The notes beneath the pieces were generated by a model that worked only from the letters and a program-made list of their open reading frames with translations, ran no database searches and had not been told where the DNA came from. DNA of 64,000 bases from Thalassia testudinum. Its lineage: Eukaryota > Streptophyta > Magnoliopsida > Alismatales > Hydrocharitaceae. Below are positions 11,433 to 24,257 of the stretch, piece by piece; position 1 is the first letter of the stretch; each line of letters starts with the position of its first letter. A program made the translations under genes and the position numbers. The stretch lies in contig JAZHRO010000063.1 in NCBI GenBank assembly GCA_037157565.1, positions 87,200,001-87,264,000 of the forward strand, given 5' to 3'.

Positions 11433-12934
11433 ACAAATAAAACTAGACCTAACTTAAATTTGACTCCCTAATAATAACCTAAGACTTGGTCTATATAGGA
11501 AATAAGTAGTCAATAGTGAATACCCGTTCTGTCAACAAATCTAGCCAAGTTGCTTAAGGGGAGGTTTGGGCCCAAACGTTTCCCAGGGAAGACCCCAGGT
11601 GCTTGTACAAACCCACGCCTGGTCATTTGACACGGCCCCTCAGCCTGAACACCAGATACAGATGACAGAATTGGTATTAACTAAAGAGAACTTAAGACCT
11701 AAATAGCAAGCCTAAGTTGATAAAGCCTTAGGGGTCAAGTTGCTACAAATTTTAATTAGGTCTAGGATGCTATAGTGCACACGGAATATGGAGGGTGTTT
11801 ATTGGGTTGTTGCCCTGTTATTTGATTTTTTTTGTGTGTGTGCAGGAATTGGAGAGTGGTTCCAATGAAAATCAAGTTGTCACACAATTTTTTTGTATTT
11901 ATGTCTTTTAGGATTCAATTTAATTAAATGAGTTTTAGGGTTTTTTTCTTTAAGCTTTCAAACAAGTTTGAAAGTTCACAATCAAAGGAAAGACAAGTTG
12001 TATGTGTGATTGTATATTTCCTTTTAATTGAGTCTCTAAAGAGAGAAGAAACCCTAAGCCAATTATCCTTAAGACAGAAATTTAACTACCAATGAATTAT
12101 TTTTAGCTTTCTGAATTAAGTAGTGGTCCAAATAAGTCAAACAACACCACTACTTTGAATAAAATCAAACAAGGATTCCAGAAAAGATTTTTGTAAGATT
12201 TTAAGAATTTGTTTGGTAATTTTTTTCAATTTTTAATTGTACTGGTGTCAAAGTTCAGAAATAATACCCGTTGGTATTATGGATTTTTCAGTATTACCAC
12301 CGACCTCAGAAAATTTTTATAATTTTATATGATGTGTAAAATTTCACAAGGATTCCAGTAAGCTAAATTTCTCAAAAATTGGATGAGTATAAAAATTTTG
12401 AAAATTCGTGGATAGTAGCAAAATAGGAAGATTAGAGGGTGTGACCCCTCTGCTATCCACGAATTTTTAAAAATTAAATACAAATCCAATTGTTTTGAAA
12501 TTTGGAAAATATGTTCCTAACTTAATTAGGAATCACTCTATGAAATTTTATGATTTTAGGAGGCCTGGGGTTTTAGGAATCGATTTTTCAAGTCCAGACA
12601 GAAATCTGGACCAGAAAAACAGAACACCAATGCTTGCAATGGAATGGTGCTAAAGAAGCATACAAGCAAACAATGGATTTTATAATGCACCACTCCACTT
12701 AATTAAAGTGTTTAGGGTCCTGAAAGTCAAGTTTAATAGATTTTTGGTAGTTTTAATTATGTGACCAGAAAGACGAACCAACCTGAATTTCCGCGGGAAG
12801 AAACAGATCTTTGAGCTCTCGCTTCCAGATTCCCGCCTCCCCGCTGTAGTTTCTGCACACAAAAAAGAAAGAAAGAGAAGGGGATGAGATCCACTTCAAG
12901 CAAGAGAAAATTAGTTAATGCAAAAGCCGTGCCT
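11433..12934 (-). other. Element D 5' leader
   Basis: About 1.5 kb between primer site and gag, no coding sequence. Homologous along its length to F 43212-44788, including 'cctgggaaac', 'ccaggcg' and the AT-rich middle. Such leaders normally hold packaging and dimerisation signals, not identified here. Confidence 0.7.
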
Positions 12935-12951
12935 CCCCGGCAACGGTGCCA
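12935..12951 (-). promoter_or_regulatory. Primer-binding site, tRNA-Asp type
   Basis: Minus strand TGGCACCGTTGCCGGGG, one mismatch from the complement of the 3' end of plant tRNA-Asp(GTC) as I know it. It lies 5 nt after the LTR end. Confidence 0.85.
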
Positions 12952-13839
12952 AAAAGTGATAGCGATTTTACGCGGTTTGTTAATTAGGTCGTTGTAACGC
13001 GTAAATCCGCTTTCGCTCTTAAATTTATAATCCTAGATAGGGAAGTATCTAGGGTCGTCCAAGGAGGCAATATGGTTGGAAAATTGATTCTCTTTCTAGG
13101 AATATAAATCTCAACTTTCTTTTTGGTATTTTTTTCAATATATCATTTTTTTGTTTTTAAGCTAAGGTAACATGCGAACTGATGCCGGGAAAAGTGATTT
13201 ACACTTCAATTTAAATACTACTTCTATGTGGCAAGTAGAGCCTCTCCCTAAGCTCACTCTAGGCAAGTGGAGGTCTAGAATAATTAGGGAGAAGGAGTGA
13301 AGAATGCTGAAAATAAGCTAATAGAAATGCAAACAAAAAAAAATGCAAAGAAGGCAACTAGATAATTGATAAAGTGTTTTACAAAAGGCCTAGTAGAGGA
13401 AAGCTTGTACTACTAGAAAAATGCAAATAAGAAAAGAAAACACAAATCCTCTAGATAGATGGTGAAGAAGAGGGCTTCTTGCTCCAAGGTTGGTGGCTCC
13501 CAATCTTGAAAAGAGTCCTTCAACTCCTTCCTTGCAGTGCTCCGCCAAGGTGATGTCCTTCAAGGCAAGCCCTAGGGGGGCATGCCCTAAGTTTATCTCC
13601 AAGGGTTGACGTCCACCCTAAGTCCTTCTCCTTTTCCTGGCCATCCTCCTTGAAGTGGAAGAGTCCTCCTCCTTGGCGTGGCTCAAGTTGAAGAGAGTGG
13701 GGAGAAGAAGGCACCAAAGGGGCTGGTGATGTGCCCCTTTAATCTCATTCTCTATTCCTTCTTCTTGGCCGTAGGTATAGGTTGTTTATGTAGAAAAATA
13801 TACTAAGGGAGGATGCCCCAAAATGGTGGTAGGTGGTGG

Positions 13840-13848
13840 CTTTTTATA
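13840..13848 (-). promoter_or_regulatory. TATA box of D 5' LTR
   Basis: TATAAAAAG on the minus strand; the presumed promoter for full-length D RNA. Confidence 0.6.
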
Positions 13849-14309
13849 GAATAGGAAGGGGGCTATGGTGACCTTTGAATTGGATGGCCAAGATGAGTTG
13901 ATGGAGGTGGTTGGAGATCCCATGGCCAAGGAGAGTTGGTGCCACCTTAAGGGACACCAAGGGGGTAGTTATGGGTGTTGACACCCATTAGTGTTGGCGC
14001 CAAAATGGGCTTTCTAGAAGGCTATTAGGTGGCGCCACCTTAAGGTTCTAGAAGGGGGGTATGTGGATGGCTAGGATGTGTTATATGGGTAGGTGTAGGG
14101 TGGATGAAGAGGCTGAAAGTTGGCGCCAAAATGGGGGTGGTTAGGGGTGGTTTTTGGCACCAACTTGAACTGTCCTTTGGTGGAGATAATGGGGTGAAGG
14201 GGTGGCTAGGTGGTGGCGCCAACTTAAGTAGGGTAGCTGGCTTAGGTAGGCTTGAGTTGGTGGAGCTAGCTAGGGTTGATTTTTAAGGTAATGGATGGCC
14301 AAGGAGCTG

Positions 14310-15020
14310 GTTGTTAGCTAAGCTAAGCTAAGATAAGATAAGCTAAGCTAGCTTAGCTATAGGTGGAGTAGAGGAGAAGGTAATGGAGCTAAGGTTTGGA
14401 GGAAGGAGCTGAGGAGGAGAAGTCTGGAGCTGGAGCTGGAGCTGGCTACTGTTGAAGAGGCTGGAATGGGGCTACTCTAGCTGGCTTAGCTTGCTAGTTC
14501 TTTGCTAGTTGCTAAGCCAAGCTAAAGTGAGCTAGCTTCTACCAAAATGAGCTGAGGTGAGCTAGGTCTGGTGCTCCCAGGGAGAATCAAGCTGGTTGAG
14601 GCAGCTAAGGTAGCTTAGCTCAACTGAGTTGAGCTAAGCTGAGTCCCCGGGAGCTGGACTTGAGCTTCCTGAGCTGGGATGAGTTCTTCTTCAGCTGGCT
14701 GGAGCTGAGTGGAGCTGGATTTAGCTGGATCTGAGCTGGGGTGAACTCCTATCAACTTAGCTGAGCTAGCTAGAGCTCCCTGTGGACTAGTGGCAGCTGA
14801 GATGAGCTAGACTCAGCTAAGTTGAGCTGGATCTAAGCTAACTTGGGCTAGGGTGAGCTAAGGTGAACTCTCTTGAGCTGCCATCCCGCTGAGATTAGCT
14901 GAATGGAGCTGGGATGAGCTAACCCTAGTTCAAGTAAGCTAGGTTCCAGCTGCGGTGAGCTGGATCAAGCTGAGGTGAGCTGGATCAAGCTGAGGTGAGC
15001 TGGATTAGGTTGAGTTCCAG
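14310..15020. repeat. AGCT-rich array in D 5' LTR
   Basis: Same degenerate GAGCT/AGCT array as 3490-4215, with a (GCTAA)n core near 14320-14360. Confidence 0.8.
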
Positions 15021-15254
15021 CTAGTCTGGGCTTCTCCTTCACCATTTGCCTTCTTGAGTGCTAGGGTTTTAGGGATCTATATATCTGTACATCCCTAACA
15101 CTCACAAAAACATATTAAAAAGACAATAAAAAATGCAATGCATGCCTAACCTATTTTATGCCTAAATGCAGCCTAAAAACCCATTTGCGGAGTAAAATCC
15201 TAAGAGCTAGGTTTGTTTTAATGCATAAGAATGATGATAAACTGGCGTTTATCA

Positions 15255-16093
15255 ACAACTCCTGCAATTGAGGCCCAGAAAGGGGAAGGCTTGGTAGGTT
15301 GAAGGTTGTCTGCCATTGTCTCACCTCCGTATGCATCCGTAATGAGATCCTCCCACATCTCGTCATCTCCCTTCAGGGTTTTCATACTTCAGTAGAAGGG
15401 AGTCGCCAAATTCCTTAAGTGCACGTACACCAAGACCACCTCTCTTTCTTGGTTTGCAGATATTGGACCACTTTATCAGCTGCATGAACCTCCCCTTATG
15501 TCCTGCACCCTTCCAAAAGAAGCTCTTTCACAATAGTTCCATCTTCTTGATCACTGTCCCAAGTGGCCTAAAAATGGAGAGTAGAAAAACTAGCATGGTC
15601 AATAAGATCGAGTTGAGAAGGACCAATCTTCCTCCCTTGGAGAGTAGCTTCTCGCAGCAGCCCACCAACCACACAGACATCTTCTCTAGGAGGTCTTTCC
15701 AGTCCCTCTCCAACATCTTCTCTCTCAATAGCAGGCCCAGATAACGGATCGGTAGATGTGCCATGGGTATTTCTAAGGTTGTGGAGATTGCTTCCTAACT
15801 GGTAACCACGAGCCCAAAATAAATCAGTGAAGACTTCGCTTCGTTTATTTTTAGATATGTGATCTCTCCAAAAATATCCATCGGGTGCTTCAGAAGGATT
15901 GCCTCCCTATGTTCCCCTTCAACGAAAAATGCCGTGTCGTCAGCATACTGTAGAACAAGCGTCAGAGCATGGTTATTCGTCAAGGAATGGCCATGTAACA
16001 GTCCTCCCTTGCATGCCTTGAATGCAAAGCGACCAACGTATCCATCGCCATAATGATGACTAGAGGTGTGAGTAGGCATCCTTGCTTCACATC
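15255..16093 (-). pseudogene. LINE piece 5: ORF2 reverse transcriptase (YADD) and thumb
   Basis: Minus-strand 16079-15795 holds LTLVLQYADDTAFF, the RT catalytic motif C (YADD at 15936-15947), followed by a helix-rich stretch. Minus 15764-15528 holds RYLGLLL, W-x-L and LSKGGRLVLLNS, typical of the region after RT in L1 elements. Frames are broken by stops and shifts. Flanked by element D (TSD 15255-15259) and solo LTR C. Confidence 0.8.
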
Positions 16094-16783
16094 TGATGTA
16101 GACACATCAATTTAGGTTAAAATGGCTATTTATGCATGTTACTAAGCCTAGAGATGCATTCCGTATTATAAATATTGCATAACATGCATCATTCTACATT
16201 TAGAATAGTTTGTCTAAATTTTAGGTTAATTTACGTCCTTTTGTGGCTAGGAGGGAAGGATATCTATTTTAAGACCTCGAATTGACAATTTGACCATATG
16301 GATCTAATCAGGATAGCGAACGGAGTTCAATGCCTCCAAAATCATCTTGATCGAAGTCCCATAGCACATTATGTAGTTGAAGGAAGATCAAAGGCCAAGG
16401 GACAAGGTGGTGCCAATATGAACCTCAGATGACAAATTCAACCGCACAGATGGATCCGGATCGACGATAGCAGCCCAACGACATGAGAATCGATCCATTC
16501 CAACATCCGTAGCGCCACCTACAAAGTAAAGAAAATAGACAGCCATGATGGTGCCACATGTTGCAATCACAACCACCCAAATCCATCCAAGCCCCTCCTC
16601 TCCATTTTGCAGGTAGCACCATCTCACGATCCCAACCATTGGATCGCGATCCAATGGCTAAGAATCACCTCTGCGCACCGCTCTACTTCCAAGGAGAACA
16701 CGGAGATGAAATCTCGACTGTTGGATCGAGATCCAATGGTCAGGAGTAGGTGCACATGGTTTCAACTTCTAGACAATCCACAT

Positions 16784-16842
16784 TGGTAGTGCATTGGGTA
16801 GCTCCATCGCCTACGGCGTAAGGACCCACGATTGAAGACCCT
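16784..16842 (+). other. Degenerate tRNA-like segment in LTR C
   Basis: 'tagtgcattgggtagc' resembles an A box and 'cacgattgaagacc' a decayed B box. Weakest member of the tRNA-like series seen in related LTRs. Confidence 0.3.
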
Positions 16843-17197
16843 CACATGGATTAATTCGCCGTAGAGCACACACGGGTGAAATTCACTCGTTGGATCTGAT
16901 TGGGTGGTAGAGAAGGAGGTGACGTGGCACAATCAGGGTCGCGTGATCAGAATGCGGTGATAACACGTTGATCGATGCACCATCTGACATGATCTGAAGG
17001 GTCTGATCATTGCGTGATCGTGGCCGCTCATCTTGGATCCAATGGTGGAGAGCAGCCTTGCAAGAAGATAGTTGTGAGTGCACTCCATGCGTGTGTGCGA
17101 GCGTGAGTTGGGTTCTATAGTGACATTTGTGGCGGAGCTACAACAACGATTTTGATGTCACTATTGACCCTTGAACGGCTAAACCTTCCTCGTCCAC

Positions 17198-17205
17198 TAT
17201 AAAAG
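17198..17205 (+). promoter_or_regulatory. TATA box of LTR C
   Basis: TATAAAAG followed by GGACCCC, as in H, A and G LTRs. Confidence 0.6.
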
Positions 17206-17889
17206 GACCCCTACCCCTCCCATTCTTCTTCATCTCTTCCTTTCTCTCCCTCAGCACCTCCAAGGCTCTAGGGATAGTTTGTCCAAGCCAGGATGCTCCT
17301 CTAGAGTAGAAAATCAAACATTTTTTCCCACCTCTCACCCCCATTCGTGGAGCATCCCATGGTCGTCCTCTCACCACCTTCAGGAAGAAGATCCTCATTG
17401 CGATGTCGTCCTACCCTGTCCTCCTTCCTCTGCCACCGTTCTCCTTCCTTTAGCTTCCCACCACCTTCATCCAGGCAATGTCAGAGTGGGTCATCCTCCA
17501 AGCAGCCATCAAGGGAAACTCTTCTCACCTCTATCCTTTACTGCTTTCTAATGTAGTCAATTATCCGTAGAAATCTTTGTTTGAAAATATATGTTGATTG
17601 TTTCTTTCTCTCTCTCTCTTTCTCTTATTTTGCTAGTACATTAGTTAGATAAAGTTTTATCGATCTAATCTCTTGCCTCATAAAAATACCAAAAAATTGC
17701 AAAAGCTAAAAGTAATAAAATAAAGTAAAATCGAAGCACGGATATCACAAAACCAAACATTTGGCTCCCTATGTTCGACCCAGAACTCACCACAAGTTTC
17801 GATATAAATTTTATTTGATAGCGATTTTTGCAACTACGATGATGAGTTCTCCAAAACCCTGATTTTTAGTCACAAAAGCACACCCACCA

Positions 17890-18203
17890 ACACCCTTCTG
17901 TTGCTAGATCCATCTTCCTGATGGCTTGCCATTTACTAAAGGTGAGAAGGAAGATGTGATAATACACTGCTTAAGCCATTGAATCCACAACTCTGAAAAT
18001 TCCCTCCTAAAGATTTCCCACAAATACATCCACAAGACTGAGTTGTAGGCTTTGGAGAAGTCCACCTTCCACAGAAAAGCATTCTTATTTCTTCTCACCT
18101 AACCAGAGACCATCTCCTACTCCAATATGAAGGATTCTCGGAGAGAACGCCCCTTCAAAAAGGCAGCCTGAACTGGGCTGATCAAATCCAGGGGAATTAC
18201 ATG
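17890..18203 (-). pseudogene. LINE piece 4: ORF2 reverse transcriptase palm
   Basis: Minus-strand 18098-17904 reads FLWKVDFSKAYNSVLW, RT motif A of L1 elements, then LVNGKPSGRW. Just upstream (about 18190-18110) are ISPVQAAFLKGRS and ES-x-ILE, the conserved block before motif A, with one in-frame stop. Bounded by solo LTR C on the left and element B on the right. Confidence 0.8.
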
Positions 18204-20870
18204 TGTTTATGCACGATGAGGAGATTTAAGGAATGGTCTCCATAGTACACTCAAATTGCACAACAAACACTTCAATTTATAAAACTCAGATTCTAGTTGG
18301 AGTCCGATGTCGTTCAAAGGGAGAAAATGTGGAATTCACGCACTAATCTCTATTCGGAATAAATGAGCATAGTAAAATTGAGCACAATAAAAAGATATAC
18401 AATTAATAAATTGCTTAGAATGATATTCAAATGTAATCAATATATCTCAAAGAATATAGAGACAAAAAGAATAAAGAAACCTAAAAAGTGGTGATTTAGA
18501 TCACCATTTAGATCCCTCTACTTAAGCGCATCTCTTATTTAAATTACTCAAATTTCTCAACATTAACTTCAATCAATAATCCACGTTAACTTAAGTTCAC
18601 AGTAACATATGAAATAATGCCACAATGCTTTTGAAGCAAATCAGATGTCACCCACACTTCTCAGACGACTTAACTCATCATAGGATAGCCCCACAAAGGC
18701 ACACAAGGACACCAAGGCCTCTCAAGGCACAACACAAGAGCCAACTTTCCTCAGAGGCCAAGTATCAAAGCCTTCTCCTTTACCACGTGCCCTAAGGCAT
18801 TCAACCGCATAGCAAAACCCTCCCCCCTCCTCTCACAAATCCTTCTCTTCTCTCTCAGACCCAAGGCTAATCAAGTATATAGGCGGGTTATCATATCTGG
18901 GCAGGGGACCAGGCTCCCAGGCATGGTGGTGAGCGAGGTGTGCATGCGCATGTGAGAGGGACTAGACCCCTCCTGACTTGGGCAGTAAGCAACTATCACA
19001 AAATCATAATATAAGTTGTTGGCACATTGAAATCCCATGATGCGAGACTATGTTGAGCTCTCCTCCTTGTGTGCATAGTGGCTGGGATTACCAAGCAAGC
19101 CGAGCTGCTGTTGTCATGCTTCATTCAATTGGTGCTCTAGATAGGGTCCTGAGGTAAGTTCGTAGCAACTAGAGGTGGTATTGAAGAAGAATATGGCCGG
19201 AGAGCTGTAGTTTGAGCCGGAGAAGACGGTGGCGATGGTGGCACTCTGGCGAAACCTGTAACTCACGAATATAGGTGTTAGGCCCCAATCAGATGGTCCA
19301 TAAACATTGCCAGAGGACAGCGAGGGGGTGGCGGTGTCGATTTGGTGTGGGAGAGTCTAAGGTGGCCAGATGGAATCAGGTTTTGTGAGCGAATACTGGG
19401 TTGTTCGGTGGGGCGAAGGAGTGGATAGAACAACAAATAGGTAGAGGCATTTTGGTCATGGAGGTGTGGCAGAGATTTTGGGAGACTTGGCAGAGCGTGT
19501 GGCGATATGTGGAGTGCGGAAGGCTTTGCAAGAGCATTGCCAGGGAGGAGGAAGATGGTGGGAGAGAGGATGTATTGACGGTCGAATTAGGATAGGATGG
19601 ATCCTAATCCAAACTATGGAGAGAGAGAGAGAGAGATTTAGAACCTAATTAAGGATGAAGGGGGCGAGGGAGGCATCGGCTTTGATTGGCCTCCAGTGAT
19701 AGAGCAGCGAGGAAGAAGGACATCTGGACACTCCTAATTTGTCTGTCGGGGAGTAGAAGAAGGAGATGAAGACGATCCTGCTACCTATGGTATGTGGTAG
19801 TAGGAGAAGAAGTCACAAAGAGAGGAGTCACCAGAGCTACAGTGGAGGTGGCCGATGAGAGGGATTTGTTGAAGAACTACAACCAAACTAAGCTAAGGAG
19901 CACTATATCAAGTTCTAGAGCTTTATCTAAAGTTTTTGAGCAATCTCTAGACAAGGAAAGGGCTCTACAAGTAATGAGATTGAAGGAAAAACACCCATGA
20001 TTCTCATGCGTTTGCATGAGCTTTTCATACCAGATTTGAGTCCCAAATCAAGTCCAAACAATTCCTTACCATGTGAAGATCAATTCCACCAAATTTGGTG
20101 GGATTTGATGAGGATCTGATACTGTTTTGGCGTGGTCAAAAGTTGCTTGGTGGTCGGTTCACCCCCATTGGTGGCAAGGACCCATTTGCATGGACGATAA
20201 GGAAGTTAGGGACCTATTGGCAAAGATTTTGAAAGTTGAGGGGTTAATTGTATGAAATAGAGTTTAAATGGACTTAAATGTAAACTAGGTCAAGATGGAC
20301 TCAGATTGGGCCCAAATTTTGGTAGAAACCTAATTTTGACCCAAGGAATCTAGTGGTGAAGCTGGATTTGAGTTTTGACCAAGTTTGGTTGGGAAATTTT
20401 CATAGAAACCTAAATTAGAGCAAAATTCCGTTTGAGACTCTATTCAAGGTCAAAATAGGTTCAGATGGTCACACCAAGGATACTAAACCTCAAGGAATAT
20501 TTTTATATGAATTTTAGGAGGTTTAGATGATTTTTATCCTGATCAAAACCTCTGTAATTCAAGTAGGTGTGAAATTAGGGTTTCAGGTGCTGATGCGATT
20601 TTCGAAATACGTGAAACCCTATTTCTATCTGTATGGACCCATTTATTAGATCTTAATGCACATTTGACCTTAGATTAACCTTTGGAAAATCCTGTGGTTA
20701 CTCTACTTTCATGATGTGATGTTAAAACTGTAAAATTAACCCTAATTTAGTATTTTTATCTCAAAATGGATTTAAATGGAATTATGTCTCTCAAGTGATT
20801 ATGTAGGAGCATTTGTCACTTAATTTTCAATAAATAAATCTAGTTATGGGTCATGATGATGTTACCATCA
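18204..20870 (-). repeat. Element B 3' LTR
   Basis: About 2.67 kb. Begins (minus) with hairpin TGATG-GTAA-CATCA (20857-20870). Contains G-rich stretches (19170-19660) whose open frames give no recognisable protein, and (GA)n near 19618-19636. Segments 18570-18665 and 20430-20870 are repeated in the 5' LTR. Confidence 0.6.
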
Positions 20871-22199
20871 TACCCCCATGCTTAACTTTTGCTAGTTCCC
20901 AGCAAAATCTTATGGAAAGATCTAGATCTCTAGACCATGTTTTGATGTTCAGATGCCTGATTTGTGCCATTCTCTAGAAATTAGGTCAGAAAGCCAACAA
21001 TTGGCCTAGAGGTACTCAAGTATCAATCATGATCCAGACCTAACCAGCTTCAGCCTGAGTCTTCAACGAAAGTTTCTAAGGCCCACAAAAACTACACAGA
21101 GGCTCGTTGAACCCAGTAGTTAAAGTATCCGCGCGTAGAATGTAACATGTCTAGGTTCAGTTTGCCAGTGCATTTTTATAAGAGAGAGATAGAAGGATTT
21201 TTCATTTGGAGAGTTTTCTCTCATCTTTATATTTTTCCCTAGATCCCACCTCGAATTGGCCCTGAACACGGTCAGTATCAGATTCCTTGTCCCCACTATC
21301 AATCCTTGAAGGGTCCCTGGCTTTCAATGCTTCAGGATAGCACTGCCCATGGCAGCCCCCAGAACCTTGGCTTTCGACACTTCACGATAGTGCCACCCAT
21401 GGCATTTTGTAACTAAATTCAAGCCTTGGCAATCAACATTTCAGGATAATCCCTCCCATGGCACCTGAACCAACACAAGGTGCTTACATGCCCCCGATAG
21501 GATATTTAGATATCCTAGGAGACAAGCATCGAGGAGACGACATATTATTATGCTTCTTTGAGGGAAATTTCTCACCTCTCCACGTGGGAACTCGTCCAAT
21601 CAACTTATGTTGTCGAGCCACTCCTAAGCTAGATCTTTGAGATGTCTTTTCATAACAGACTACTTTTGGCATGATTTACTTTGTTAAGCACATTAAACCA
21701 GACTGGTGTGTAATTTTGGGTGCTTTGGTTACCAAGTCCCACAAACCAAATGGTAGGCAACAAGGCAGAATAATCCCTAAGCCTTAGACCTACTACATTA
21801 GCCTCGCACTTTCCTCAACTTCTTGAGGACTAATCCAGATCTTAACAAATATGTGAATGTTTAACCCTAAAATAGGCGTAAGAGGCCTAAGATCAGCATT
21901 CATACTAATCTCCTTGTCTCTGGTACTTTAGGACTTAATCTTTCTTTTGATTAGATCTAGAACCTAAGTAAAACCCATGATCATTTACTATGACTATCAT
22001 TTTTTCTGATTTTTTCTTCTTTTTGACATTTTGAATTCCCTCCTCTTTTTCCTCCTCAAGAAGGATTTGCAATCAATTCACAAAATTTTCCTCCCTTTTC
22101 TCCATTTTTTTTATTTTTCATTTTTTTAATATTTTGAATATATATTTTTTTGTGAGAACCCCTTAGAGAATTGAATTTCCATATGTTTACACTTTAACA
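20871..22199 (-). other. Element B internal region, non-coding
   Basis: Begins at its right with LTR-adjacent sequence; the left boundary carries the polypurine tract (minus GCATGGGGGTA, 20871-20882) preceded by 'ggaactagcaaaag', as in other elements here. Three near-repeats around 21310-21460 of 'cttggc...cttca(c/g)gatag...cccatggca' are visible. I see no primer site and no protein motif. Confidence 0.5.
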
Positions 22200-22758
22200 C
22201 CCCACTATGCCTAACTTCAATCAATAATCCACATCAACTTAAGTTCACAGTAACATATGAAATAATGCCACAGTGCCTTTGAAGCAAATCAGACATCGCC
22301 CACCCTTCTTAGAATTCCATTTGAGAGTTTGTTCAAGGTCAAAATAGGTTCAGATGGTGACACCAAGGGTACCAAACCTCAAGGAATATTTTTCTATGAA
22401 TTTTAGGAGGTTTAGATGATTTTTATCCTGATCGAAAGCTCTGTAATTCAAGCGGGTCTGAAATTAGGGTTTTAGGTGATGATGCAATTCTCGAAATGCA
22501 TGAAACCCTATTTCTATCTGTATGGACCCACTTATTAGATTTTGATGCTCATTTGACCTCAGATTAACCCCCATAAAACTCCGTGGTTACTCTGCTTTCA
22601 TGATGTGATGTTAAACTGTAGAATTACCTCTAATTTAGTGTTTTTCTCTTAAAATGGATCTGAATGGAATTATGTCTCTAAGGTGATTATGTAGGATCAT
22701 TTGTCATTAGATTTTTACTAAATAGAGCTAGTTATGGCTGATAATGCTGTTACCATCA
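22200..22758 (-). repeat. Element B 5' LTR, internally deleted
   Basis: 22310-22758 matches 20425-20870 and 22205-22310 matches 18570-18665. The two blocks are joined directly, so about 1.8 kb in between is missing. The outer (U5) end is not recognisable. Confidence 0.6.
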
Positions 22759-23654
22759 ACACGTAACCTATTTGCAATCACCTTCCCAATTATTAGAAAG
22801 ATAGAATTAGAAAAGGCGATGGGGCGGAAATCTGAGCACTCCACTGTACCCTATTTTTTTGGTAGCAAGAAAAGTAGGGATTTGTTAATTCTCTCTATCC
22901 CGTTGTTCCCCTGTTGGAACTATGTCATCACCTACATAACCTCCTAGCCCACCACTGGCAAGAACTCTTTATAAAATAAAATCAAGAAACCATCTAGGCA
23001 TGGAGAGCCTTCAGCAGTAAGGCCCTTCAATGCCCCCACCACTTCTTCACTAAATGGCAAACAAAGTCTATCCCCGTCTTCCCTGTGAACACATAGCATA
23101 TCAAAAGAGTTCAGGTGCCATTCGCCTCTTGGTCTAGGATAGGTGACATCAAAAAAATAACGGTTTGACAAATTGCACATCCCCTGCACGAATTCTACTT
23201 TATGACCACCATAAGATAGAAATGATAATAAGTTGGCTCTTCTGCGTACACTGGCGAAGCTGTGGAAGAACTTGGTGTTGGAGTCCCCCTTTTCAACCAT
23301 AACTGGCACGAATGCTAACGCCAATCTATCTCTCTATGCAATTCGTCCTTATAGATAGTTGTCTAGAGCTCTCTTCATTGATGTGTTTCCTTTTCAAAAA
23401 GTGGTCCACTCTCCTCCTTGGCATCCAGCAACTTCAACCCCTCAAGAGCCTCCTTCCTTTTTCGATTCCTAGCAGTCGCAATGGGCTGCTTATACTCAAA
23501 TAAAAGGAGACGTAACCCCTTCAACTTCGCTGCCAAGCACTGGGTAACTGTCCCTTGCAGCTCTTGGGATTCCCACCATGAAGTGACCATCTCCTTGAAG
23601 CCATCCTCATTTAGCCACGATCACTGAAATTTAAAATAGGTATGTGAGTTCATC
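22759..23654 (-). pseudogene. LINE piece 3: ORF2 linker and start of RT
   Basis: Minus-strand 23590-23375 covers the charged linker after the endonuclease (SWWES, KLKGLRLLL, LLDAKEESG). Minus 23324-22944 carries EKGDSNTKFFHSFASVRRR, then the LTAEGSP-x-LDGF block (the KSPGPDG equivalent) that opens RT. The end near 22764-22800 reads KVIANRLR, RT motif 0-1. At least two stops or frameshifts. Cut on the right by element A (TSD TCATC 23650-23654). Confidence 0.8.
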
Positions 23655-24257
23655 TGATGTAAACATGTTTACACTACTTAAGATGTCTATTTATGCATGT
23701 TCTTAAGCATAGGATTGCATTGCATGCTATAAATATTGCATAACATGCATCATCTTGCATTTAGAGTAGATTGAATAAAATGGAGGTTAATTGTCTCCTT
23801 TAATGTTCATGGACAGGGAAAACTTTTTATCGGGGCCTTGGATCGAAGATTCAACCGTACAGATGTGATCAAGGTGACAATTGGAGTTCAACAACTCCAA
23901 GATCACCTTAATCAGGCATCTGTAGCATCAGATGAGATCGACGAACCCTAGAAGATCAAGGGCCAAGATGGTGTGAATCCACACTTCAAATGACAAATCC
24001 GATCGCATGGATGGATTCGGATCGACAATCGTAGCCTAACAGCGCGAAAATCGACTCAATCCGACAACCGTGGCACCATCTACATCTTCCATAAGATGGA
24101 CGGCCAAGATGGTGCCACGTGGCACCATCTTAGTCGTCCAACCAACCCTCAAGACCGCCGTTGCCTCTCCAGAGGAAATCCAATGCACGATCTATGCCAT
24201 TGGATCTTCATCCAACGGCTGTGGATGTGTGCGCTTGATTTCATCCGCGTGACCATC

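Larger units (their letters stand above)
2138..15254 (-). mobile_element. Element D: Athila-like Ty3/gypsy derivative with gag-protease but no RT/RNase H/integrase
   Basis: Complete insertion on the minus strand, 13.1 kb, bounded by TGAT...ATCA LTRs of 2299 and 2298 bp and flanked by a perfect 5-bp duplication ACAAC (2133-2137 and 15255-15259). It has a tRNA-Asp primer site, a polypurine tract, a leader and gag plus aspartic protease. Where element F continues into RT, RNase H and integrase, D jumps to the sequence found after F's integrase stop. It therefore resembles the non-autonomous 'gag-only' (TR-GAG) class and would need pol from a relative such as F. About 2.5 kb of its length is a secondary insertion in gag. 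By eye its LTRs differ by a few percent. Confidence 0.88.
12957..15254 (-). repeat. Element D 5' LTR
   Basis: 2298 bp, starts TGATAAAC at 15254, ends ATCA at 12957. Carries the same terminal hairpin (15235-15254), AGCT array (about 14310-15020), E2F-like palindromes (13994-14005, 14120-14131), TATA box (13840-13848) and U5 CAACGAC motif (plus strand 12988-12996) as the 3' LTR. Confidence 0.9.
16094..17889 (+). repeat. Solo LTR C (relative of the A/G LTR family)
   Basis: About 1.8 kb, begins with hairpin TGATGT-AGAC-ACATCA (16094-16109) and shares the start 'ctatttatgcatgtt', 'ataaatattgcataacatgcatcat' and later blocks with A/G LTRs. No internal region adjoins, so it is a solo LTR left by LTR-LTR recombination. 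Flanks ACATC (16089-16093) and ACACC (17890-17894) are a plausible 5-bp duplication with one mismatch. The right end is set by homology to solo LTR H. Confidence 0.75.
18204..22758 (-). mobile_element. Element B: short, non-coding, partly deleted LTR element
   Basis: Minus orientation. LTR starts (TGATGGTAAC) lie at 22758 and 20870, the latter right after a polypurine tract. Flanks ACATG (18199-18203) and ACACG (22759-22763) fit a 5-bp duplication with one mismatch, and removing B with one copy keeps the LINE protein in frame. The internal part (about 20871-22200) is only 1.3 kb and has no gag or pol motif. The 5' LTR lacks about 1.8 kb present in the 3' LTR. Confidence 0.65.
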
